This document shows, piece after piece, positions 1 to 6,444 of a stretch of DNA of 14,741 nt (the first letter of the stretch is position 1; each line of letters opens with the position of its first letter). The notes beneath the pieces are model-generated. The model ran no database searches and was not told the DNA's origin. It saw nothing but the letters and a program-made list of their open reading frames with translations. Both the position numbers and the translations under genes were made by a program. Source of the stretch: Planctomycetaceae bacterium (GTDB lineage: Bacteria; Planctomycetota; Planctomycetia; Pirellulales; PALSA-1355); assembly GCA_005773095.1 (NCBI GenBank), contig SXHT01000279.1, positions 1 to 14,741 on the forward strand. The letters are read 5' to 3'.

Positions 1-20
1 AGGAATAACCTGGTGCCGCG

Positions 21-37
21 GTCACGCTCCGCGTGAC
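21..37. repeat. Perfect 7-bp GC-rich hairpin
   Basis: The arms GTCACGC (21-27) and GCGTGAC (31-37) are perfect reverse complements around a TCC loop. No T-run follows, so an intrinsic terminator is unlikely. It could be a dispersed palindromic (REP-like) unit or part of the leader of the gene starting near 108. It contains the earliest possible GTG start of that reading frame (33), which argues against that start. Confidence 0.5.
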
Positions 38-107
38 GAACGCCCTTCGAGCGATGCATCCATCGCGGCTGGTGGGGGTCGTCAAGGGGCATGATGGCCG
101 CTTTGGA

Positions 108-1310
108 ATGCGTATGATGAATACTTTCGTGCTGATAGCCGTTCTTGGCGCTCCGCAGTTCGATGTTCAAACCCTCGACGGCGGGAGTCTGAGCGGTGCG
201 ATCGCGGCCCTCGACGATCAGACGCTGGTCGTCGAGCAAGCGGACGGCAAGAAAGACCTGAATCTCAAGGACTTGCTCAGCGCCTCGGCGAAGGAGATCG
301 CTCAGCCACGCGAGAATCCCGCAGTCCTGGTGGAATTGAGCGACGGCTCTCGGATCGCGGCCGCGGAATTTCAATCGGCGAACGGGAATGCCAGGATCCG
401 CGTGATGGGAGGGGCCACGCACGAAATGCCGGTTAAGGCGCTGCGCTACGTGCGGTTCTTCGATACGGCCGAAAGTTCCGAGAAGCTCGATGCGCAGTGG
501 AACGAATTTATCGCCGGTCAGCCCGCGGGAGATTTGCTTGTCACTCGCAAGAAAGGCGCGATGGACTCCACGGACGGCGTCGTCGGAGATGTCACTGCCG
601 AGACGGTTGCCTTTACGCTCGACGGCGACACACTCGAAGTGAAGAGGTCCAAAGTCGCGGGGCTGGTATTTGCCCACGCCGCCGGAGACGAGCTTCCCGA
701 GATCGTCGGCACGGTAACCGACATTTATGGCTCGCGTTTCAGGGCAAGCGCGGTTAAGCTCGATGCGGGCAAGCTGGAAGTGGCCACACCCCTGGGTTTC
801 ACAACTGCCGTCTCGCTGTCGGACGTCGCGCAGCTCGATTTCTCTTCCGGAAAAGTGCTGTACTTAAGCGATCTCGACCCCGAGTCGTTCACGCACGAGC
901 CATTTTTTGGCCCGCAGCAGCCGATCCCCTCGTTAAACGAGTTCTATCGCTTGCGTCGCGATGTTGGACTGGAGCGAAATCCGCTCAAACTGGACGGGCG
1001 GTTGTATCGCAAAGGAATCGCGATGCACAGTCGATCGGTGGTCGTCTACCGATTGCCAGGAAGATTTCGCCTGTTCAAGGCTCTGGCGGGCATTGACGAC
1101 GCGGCCCGCGCAGCGGGGGGTGACGTGGCACTCGAGATTCAAGGGGACGGCAAGTCATTATGGAAGGGGAGCATCCGCGGAAGCGAAGCCGCCCATGCGC
1201 TCGAGTTGGCTATCTCGGGCGTGAAGCGATTGGAGATCGTGGCCGATTTCGGCGAAGGCCAGGATGTCGCCGATCATCTGGACTTGTGCGAAGCGCGAGT
1301 CACGAAATGA
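108..1310 (+). CDS. Exported NPCBM-domain protein with N-terminal beta-repeat region
   Basis: A 400-residue protein if translation starts at ATG 108. ATG 114 and 117 are equally possible, and GGA at 105-107 would suit 114. The frame stays open back to a GTG at 33, but that lies in a hairpin and would bury the hydrophobic segment. The N-terminus has a short signal-like stretch (TFVLIAVLGA). Residues about 250-400 match the NPCBM/NEW2 carbohydrate-binding-module-like fold, including the hallmark GIAMHSRSVVVYRL (303-316) and a later GDGKSLWKG. Residues about 19-247 look like four degenerate repeats of roughly 45-50 residues with a DG-turn, beta-strand and xPL/VxxL ending, resembling Sm-like beta units. 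Such proteins are common in planctomycetes, and binding of glycans or cell-surface material is the usual assumption. The stop overlaps the next start as ATGA, so this is probably the first gene of a four-gene operon. The family call is firm; the ligand is unknown. Confidence 0.85.
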   Translation: MRMMNTFVLIAVLGAPQFDVQTLDGGSLSGAIAALDDQTLVVEQADGKKDLNLKDLLSASAKEIAQPRENPAVLVELSDGSRIAAAEFQSANGNARIRVMGGATHEMPVKALRYVRFFDTAESSEKLDAQWNEFIAGQPAGDLLVTRKKGAMDSTDGVVGDVTAETVAFTLDGDTLEVKRSKVAGLVFAHAAGDELPEIVGTVTDIYGSRFRASAVKLDAGKLEVATPLGFTTAVSLSDVAQLDFSSGKVLYLSDLDPESFTHEPFFGPQQPIPSLNEFYRLRRDVGLERNPLKLDGRLYRKGIAMHSRSVVVYRLPGRFRLFKALAGIDDAARAAGGDVALEIQGDGKSLWKGSIRGSEAAHALELAISGVKRLEIVADFGEGQDVADHLDLCEARVTK

Positions 1311-3208
1311 CTATTTTTGCAAACGACTTTCGAAGGCCGGCAGGCGGTTTAATGACCGGGTGCGCTGTGGGTGCCGTCCGCCACGTGGGCGCGCTGGCGG
1401 CACTTTGCCTGATGGTTGTTACATCGAGCGGATCGGCCGAAGTTCCTCCGGCGGTATTGCAGGCCGAAGCCGATCGCGTGGAAGTTCTCGGACGCATTTG
1501 TCAATCCGTGGTGGCCATCTTTGCCTCGAACGGCCAAGGCGGCGGCTCCGGTGTGCTGATTTCACGCGACGGCTACGCTCTGTCGAACTTTCACGTGACC
1601 AGCGAGTGCGGCATCGGCATGAAGTGCGGCCTGGCCGACGGAAAACTCTACGACGCGGTGCTGGTGGGACTTGATCCGACCGGCGACGTGGCGCTCATTA
1701 AATTGTTGGGCCGTAGCGACTTTCCGTCTGCGGAACTCGCCGATAGCGATCAGGTGCGGGTCGGCGATTCGTGCTTCGCGATCGGAAATCCTTTCTTGCT
1801 CGCGACCGATTTCACCCCCACGGTCAGTTATGGCGTTGTCTCAGGCGTGCATCGCTATCAGTATCCGTCTGGCACGCTGCTTGAATATGCCGACTGTATT
1901 CAGTCCGATGCGGCGATCAACCCGGGCAACTCGGGCGGCCCGATGTTCGACGCCGACGGCCGCTTGATCGGCATAAACGGCCGGGGTTCGTTTGAGAAGC
2001 GAGGTCGCGTGAACGTTGGCGTCGGCTACGCGATTTCGATCAATCAGATCAAGCACTTTCTTGGCCACCTGAAGGCCGGACGACTTGTGGATCATGCCAC
2101 GTTGGGAGCGCGCGTCGTCAGCGATGATGGCCGGGTGACCGTCGATGACATCCTTGACGACAGCGACGCGCTGCGCCGCGGAATCCGCTTCGGCGACGAA
2201 ATCCTGCGGTTCGGCGGCCGATCCATGATTTCGGCCAACGCATTCAAGAATGTGCTGGGTATCTTTCCCAAGGGCTGGAAGGTTCCGCTTTCGTATCGCC
2301 ACAAGACGGCCATGCATGATGTGCTGGTCCGGCTGGCGGGCGTTCACACCAAGGCGGATTTAGATGCGATGGCCGCCAGGCTGGCCGCTTCACCCCACGG
2401 TGACAAGCAGGATGATCCGCCAGATCAGAAGCTACCTCCCGAGATACCCGAGCCGGACAAGCCGCAGCGCAAGGAGCCCCCCAAGCTGCCGTTTCCCGGC
2501 CTCAAGCCGAAGGCCGAGCCGCTTGCCGAGATCGTCAAGCAGCACTACGAGGCCAAACGCGGTTACGTGAATTATTACTTCAACCGGGTTGAGCGCGATC
2601 GCGTGTGGAAGGCCTTCGTGGCGCGCGGCGACCATGAGGGATTGGTCGGCAACTGGAAAATTTCGGGCACGCTCGCGGGGGGGGGAGATTTTGCGTTTGA
2701 GATTTCTGCCGAGGAAAGCGCCCTTCAAATGCCCGGCGGCAGGCTGAAGACGCCGATCAAGGGTGATTTGAGCGAATCGTTTGATCCGCCCGGCAGTGGT
2801 GGTTTGCTGGTGACGATGGGCCTTTGGCGGCGGCTGCTCACCGTCGGGCCGGAACGATTCGGCGATCTGGCCTATCTGGGCACGATGCCTCTTTATCGCT
2901 CAACCCTCCATGATCCGCCCACCAGCTTCAGTCCCGCTTCACCTTTGGCCGACGTTTATTCCGCATCCTACGGGGGTGTCGATGTGCTGTTTTATTTCGA
3001 CGTGACCGATGGATCCCTGGCGCTGGTCGAGACGTTTGCCGATGATGGGTCCGATCCCTGCGAGCTGCACCTGGGAGACTACCGCGAGGTGGAAGGTCGG
3101 ATGTGGCCGCAGCGCATGGAAGTCCGATTTTCGGACGCTGTTTATAACGTGTTTCAATGCCGGCACTTCACGTTCGGCGGGCCAGGAGTGAACGATGCCG
3201 GACCCTAA
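1307..3208 (+). CDS. S1C trypsin-like (HtrA/DegP-type) protease with PDZ and LolA-like C-terminal domain
   Basis: A 633-residue exported serine protease. The start at ATG 1307 overlaps the upstream stop (ATGA). ATG 1352, just before the hydrophobic signal segment (residues about 24-43), is an alternative. The trypsin fold spans about 60-255 and has an intact triad: His96 in SNFHV, Asp127 in TGDVALIKL, and Ser209 in NPGNSGGP. A PDZ domain follows at about 263-345. Next comes a Pro/Lys/Glu-rich linker (about 362-405), then a beta-rich domain (about 405-625). The end of that domain, with DYREVEGRMWPQRMEVRFSD, resembles LolA/outer-membrane lipoprotein-sorting folds, where a Y-x-x-x-x-G-x-x-x-P-x-x-x-x-V pattern is typical. 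A protease-PDZ-LolA-like layout is unusual compared with DegP/DegQ, which carry one or two PDZ domains only. A run of nine G bases sits in the coding sequence at 2677-2685. The likely job is cleavage of envelope proteins, and this is the only active-looking protease in the operon. Confidence 0.88.
   Translation: MTIFANDFRRPAGGLMTGCAVGAVRHVGALAALCLMVVTSSGSAEVPPAVLQAEADRVEVLGRICQSVVAIFASNGQGGGSGVLISRDGYALSNFHVTSECGIGMKCGLADGKLYDAVLVGLDPTGDVALIKLLGRSDFPSAELADSDQVRVGDSCFAIGNPFLLATDFTPTVSYGVVSGVHRYQYPSGTLLEYADCIQSDAAINPGNSGGPMFDADGRLIGINGRGSFEKRGRVNVGVGYAISINQIKHFLGHLKAGRLVDHATLGARVVSDDGRVTVDDILDDSDALRRGIRFGDEILRFGGRSMISANAFKNVLGIFPKGWKVPLSYRHKTAMHDVLVRLAGVHTKADLDAMAARLAASPHGDKQDDPPDQKLPPEIPEPDKPQRKEPPKLPFPGLKPKAEPLAEIVKQHYEAKRGYVNYYFNRVERDRVWKAFVARGDHEGLVGNWKISGTLAGGGDFAFEISAEESALQMPGGRLKTPIKGDLSESFDPPGSGGLLVTMGLWRRLLTVGPERFGDLAYLGTMPLYRSTLHDPPTSFSPASPLADVYSASYGGVDVLFYFDVTDGSLALVETFADDGSDPCELHLGDYREVEGRMWPQRMEVRFSDAVYNVFQCRHFTFGGPGVNDAGP
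2677..2685 (+). repeat. Nine-G homopolymer inside protease gene
   Basis: Nine consecutive G bases lie inside the C-terminal domain coding region and encode part of an Ala-Gly-Gly-Gly-Asp stretch. Tracts of this length are prone to slippage, which here would remove the last approximately 170 residues and leave the protease and PDZ domains intact. Confidence 0.8.
3184..3188 (+). promoter_or_regulatory. Shine-Dalgarno site AGGAG for the second protease-like gene
   Basis: AGGAG lies six bases before ATG 3195, inside the end of the upstream gene. It fixes the start of the next gene despite a 14-base overlap and supports translation as part of one operon. Most other genes in this window lack a site this good. 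Confidence 0.8.
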
Positions 3209-4211
3209 GCTTTATCGCCTTGCTTTCATCGCGGGGGTGCTGTCACTGGCCGGCAGTGCGGGCGCGGCCAAGTGGCACCATGAGGTGCTCGGTGACGCGC
3301 TGCCCAAGGTTGTGAAAATCTACGGCGCCGGAGGCGTGCGCGGCTTGGAGCCCTATCAGAGCGGTTTCTTGATTTCCGCCGAGGGACACGTATTAACGTC
3401 GTGGAGCTACGTGCTCGACACCGATCTGGTGAAGGTTACCCTTGACGACGGTCGGAAGTATCAAGGGACGCTCGTCGGCGCTGATCCGCGCATGGAAATC
3501 GCGGTGCTTAAGATCGACGGGTCCGAGCTGCCGCACTTCGATCTCGCCACCGCGCGCACGGCTGAAGCCGGCACACGGGTATTGGCGCTTTCCAATTTGT
3601 TTGGAGTCGCAATGGGTGAAGAGCCGGTGAGTGTGCAGCGCGGAGTGGTCATGGCGCGCACCCGGCTCGATGCCCGCCGCGGAGCGTTCGAGACACCGTA
3701 TCGCGGACCCGTGTATGTGCTCGACGCCATGACGAATAATCCCGGCGCCGCCGGCGGGGACCTCGTGAATTATCGCGGCGAGCTGCTGGGCCTGCTGGGT
3801 AAGGAACTTCGCAACGCCCAGAACGGCGCTTGGCTGAACTACGCGGTGCCTGTCTCAGAACTGAAGCCGTCGATCGAAGCCATCTTGTCGGGCAAGGGGG
3901 CGCCGAAGGACAGCGAACAGCAGCTTGCGCCAAAGAACGCTTACAATTTGCAGTTCCTCGGCCTGACGCTGGTGCCCGACGTGCTCGATCACACGCCCCC
4001 CTTCATCGACGACGTGCGGCCGAACACTGCCGCGGCAAGAGCGGGCCTTCGGCGCGACGATCTGGTCATCTTCATCGGCGACACGCTCGTGAATTCCGTG
4101 CAGTCCGTCCATGAAGTTCTCAGCCGAACCGACCGCGCCGAACCCATGAAATGGATCGTGAAACGCGGCCAGGAATTAGTTGAAACCGTGGTGGAAAGCT
4201 CAGAGCAATAG
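3195..4211 (+). CDS. Exported S1C pseudoprotease with PDZ domain
   Basis: A 338-residue protein. It starts at ATG 3195 behind a strong SD and overlaps the upstream protease gene by 14 bases. The N-terminus (residues 1-25) is a signal peptide with a likely cut after AGA or AGAA. Residues about 30-230 keep the trypsin/HtrA scaffold, with SGFLISAEGHVLTS, EIAVLKI, and NPGAAGGD followed by RGELLGLLG. All three catalytic positions have changed: the His position in TNxHV is Ser71 (TSWSYV), Asp is Glu101 (MEIAVLKI), and the nucleophile Ser of GNSGG is Ala186 (GAAGG). A PDZ domain covers about 253-335 (NTAAARAGLRRDDLVIFIGD). The frame is clean and the core strands are conserved, so this is a maintained inactive homologue rather than a decaying gene. 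The likely role is binding of peptides or partners, or regulation of the neighbouring active protease (inference). Confidence 0.87.
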   Translation: MPDPKLYRLAFIAGVLSLAGSAGAAKWHHEVLGDALPKVVKIYGAGGVRGLEPYQSGFLISAEGHVLTSWSYVLDTDLVKVTLDDGRKYQGTLVGADPRMEIAVLKIDGSELPHFDLATARTAEAGTRVLALSNLFGVAMGEEPVSVQRGVVMARTRLDARRGAFETPYRGPVYVLDAMTNNPGAAGGDLVNYRGELLGLLGKELRNAQNGAWLNYAVPVSELKPSIEAILSGKGAPKDSEQQLAPKNAYNLQFLGLTLVPDVLDHTPPFIDDVRPNTAAARAGLRRDDLVIFIGDTLVNSVQSVHEVLSRTDRAEPMKWIVKRGQELVETVVESSEQ

Positions 4212-4246
4212 GTTTAACCGCGCTCGCTTGCGACGCACTCGCCCTG

Positions 4247-6220
4247 ATGATGATTCAGCAACGAGCCTTGTTTTTCATTGCCTGCGGTTTTGTCATTACC
4301 GCGTTCGATCTGGCTGCTCGCGCCCAGGACGATCTTGTGCTGCTTGAAGAACAAGCCATCAAGGCCGCCGCAGCACATGTCGAACCTGCGGTCGTTCGCA
4401 TTGACTCAATCGGCACGGTGGATCGCGTCGGAGATCTGCAGATCGGCGCCGGCCCTACCACGGGACTGATCGTTTCCCCGAATGGCTACATCGTCGCCAG
4501 CGACTTTAACTTCGCGACCAGGCCTGAATCGATTCTGGTGACCCTACCCGGCAAGGGACGCGTCGGCGCCCGGCTGGTCGCCAGCGATTTCAGCCGCAAG
4601 TTGGTGCTGCTCAAAATTGAGGTCGAAGAAGCCTTGCCTGTGCCGGAACCGGTGCCGGCGGAACAAACACGCGTGGGCCAATGGGCCATCGCCCTTGGCC
4701 GGGCCTATGAAGATGATCGCCCGAATGTTTCCATCGGCGTAATCAGCGCCCTGGACCGCATCTGGGGAAAGGCGATTCAGACCGACGCTAAGATCTCTCC
4801 CAACAACTATGGTGGTCCGCTGGTCGATATTTCCGGTCGCGTGTTCGGCGTGCTTACGTCCCTCGGTCCCGACATGATGCAAGGCCGCGGATCGGAGCTG
4901 TACGACTCGGGCATCGGCTTCGCAGTTCCGCTCGAACACATCCAGGCAGTCCTGCCGCGATGGCAAAAGGGGGATTTGAAACCGGGCATCCTGGGCATCG
5001 GTCTCAAAGGCGCCGATCCATTTACCATGCCCGCCGAGATTGCCGTGGCGCGCGTTGGCTCGCCCGCTTTCAAGGCGGGTCTTCGCGCCGGAGATGTGGT
5101 CGTAGAAGTTGCTGGGAAGCCGATATCGCGACAATCCGAATTCAAGCAGCAGGTTGGGCCGCTGTATGCCGGCGACAATATCAGCATCGCCGTCCTCCGC
5201 GGCGAGAAGAACGTGCGCATCGAGGCCGAAGTCGAGCTGGTCGACCAGCTGGCCGCCTATGAGTTTCCACTACTGGGCATTCTGCCCCGCCGCCCCGTCG
5301 CCGGAAAACCGGAAGGTCTCTTCGTACGCTTCGTCGATCCGCTAAGCCCGGCGTCCGCGGCGGGTATTCAGCCGGGCGACCAGATCGTTTCCTTCGCGGG
5401 AGCCGAGATCACGTCAGCCACAAAACTGGCCGAACGGCTCGCTGAGTTCCTGCCGGAGGACAACGCCGAAGTCGTCGTTTGTCGCGGAGCCGAAACGCTC
5501 AGGCTGATGGTTGTGCTCAGTCGGTTGCCCGAGGAGATTCCCGATTCGCTGCCGCCGGCATACGAAGGCGACCGTCCCGCGGCAAAGGCTGAACCGAAAC
5601 GGGGCGTAGTACCAATCACGATTGCTGAGTTTCCCAATCAGGCCTTCGCTTACGTGCCCGATACGTATCGTGCGGAGATTCCGCATGGCGTGGTGGTCTG
5701 GTTCTCGTCGCCGGCCGATTGGAAGCAGGAGGACATTGTGGCGCGGTGGAGACCGCTTTGCGAGGCGCTTGATCTGATTGTCGTGGCTCCCCAGCCGAAA
5801 GAGAAAACGGAGTGGCAACCGGCCGAGGCGAAATTTGCGCGGCGTGTACTCGATGAAGTGATCAGGACCTACGAGATTGATTCGATGCGTGTCGTGGCGC
5901 ACGGACATGAAGGGGGCGGCGCGTTGGCTTATGTGCTTGCCTTCGGCAGCTTGGATGTCGTGCGCGGCGTGGCGGTTGTTGATGCGCCGATTCCAGCGGG
6001 ACTCATGCCGCCGGATGCCAACCCGGTGGAGCGCTTGCAGATTTGGTCGGCCCAGGCCAGGCAAGGCCCTTTCACCAGGCAAGTCGCCGCGATGCTTAAA
6101 AAGCTCGGCAGCCTCAAGTACCCGATCACCAAGGTCGAAACCAGCGACGCGCCTCGGTACTTGAACGCTCAGGAGCTCAACCAACTCGCTCGTTGGATCG
6201 ATACGTTGGATCGGCTCTAG
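4247..6220 (+). CDS. Exported S1C pseudoprotease, two PDZ domains, alpha/beta-hydrolase-like C-terminus
   Basis: A 657-residue protein starting at ATG 4247 (ATG 4250 is equally possible). It begins 35 bases after the previous gene with no clear SD. A signal peptide covers residues 1-26, with a likely cut after ARA. The trypsin-like scaffold spans about 40-240, but the triad positions are Phe87 (VASDFNF replaces VxTNxHV), Lys118 (KLVLLKI replaces DxALLKI) and Tyr188 (NNYGGP replaces GNSGGP). Two PDZ domains follow, at about 245-330 and 340-425, each with an AGxxxGD loop. After a linker (425-455), residues about 460-657 resemble an alpha/beta-hydrolase (esterase/dienelactone-hydrolase-like) domain. 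Its nucleophile elbow reads GHEGGG, with Glu555 where Ser is expected. There is no His after His554, so no catalytic His is available. Both enzyme folds in this protein therefore appear inactive. The most likely role is a scaffold or binding protein working with the upstream protease. Confidence 0.85.
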   Translation: MMIQQRALFFIACGFVITAFDLAARAQDDLVLLEEQAIKAAAAHVEPAVVRIDSIGTVDRVGDLQIGAGPTTGLIVSPNGYIVASDFNFATRPESILVTLPGKGRVGARLVASDFSRKLVLLKIEVEEALPVPEPVPAEQTRVGQWAIALGRAYEDDRPNVSIGVISALDRIWGKAIQTDAKISPNNYGGPLVDISGRVFGVLTSLGPDMMQGRGSELYDSGIGFAVPLEHIQAVLPRWQKGDLKPGILGIGLKGADPFTMPAEIAVARVGSPAFKAGLRAGDVVVEVAGKPISRQSEFKQQVGPLYAGDNISIAVLRGEKNVRIEAEVELVDQLAAYEFPLLGILPRRPVAGKPEGLFVRFVDPLSPASAAGIQPGDQIVSFAGAEITSATKLAERLAEFLPEDNAEVVVCRGAETLRLMVVLSRLPEEIPDSLPPAYEGDRPAAKAEPKRGVVPITIAEFPNQAFAYVPDTYRAEIPHGVVVWFSSPADWKQEDIVARWRPLCEALDLIVVAPQPKEKTEWQPAEAKFARRVLDEVIRTYEIDSMRVVAHGHEGGGALAYVLAFGSLDVVRGVAVVDAPIPAGLMPPDANPVERLQIWSAQARQGPFTRQVAAMLKKLGSLKYPITKVETSDAPRYLNAQELNQLARWIDTLDRL

Positions 6221-6334
6221 CAAAGCCTTTCGACGTTAGTTGACCTGGCCGAAATTCAGCCGGGCAGAGTCTTTCTCGTCGCGTGGTGAAAATTCAGAGG
6301 ATTTACTCGTTAACTGCTGCTAGTGAAATAACCA

Positions 6335-6344
6335 CCACCGGTGG
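6335..6344. repeat. 10-bp palindrome in the 224-base intergenic stretch
   Basis: CCACCGGTGG is a perfect 10-base palindrome, about 100 bases upstream of the vWA gene. It could be an operator half-site pair or chance. The rest of 6221-6444 shows no convincing promoter or terminator. Confidence 0.3.
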
Positions 6345-6444
6345 ATAGAATGAATAAGTCCTTGACCGGCTCACGAATAGCACCACAAGCAACGGCTGTA
6401 TTGTCGGTGGGGGTGCGCGCTCTTTGTGAGACATTTGTCTTGGC

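Noticed and set aside
4544..5134. 196-codon open frame on - within the third protease-like gene
   Set aside because: Shadow of a well-supported sense gene.
3195..6220. The two catalytically altered protease genes as pseudogenes
   Set aside because: Frames are uninterrupted, signal peptides and PDZ domains are intact, and only the catalytic positions are lost, so these are better called pseudoenzymes than broken genes.
5414..6223. 269-codon open frame on - opposite the third protease-like gene
   Set aside because: Antisense to a gene with clear domains; the Arg/His-rich composition is typical of the reverse frame in high-GC DNA.
6221..6444. Promoter for the vWA gene
   Set aside because: TTGACC at 6240 and 6362 have no -10 match at a proper distance; TTTACT (6302) with GAAATA (6325) is too weak.
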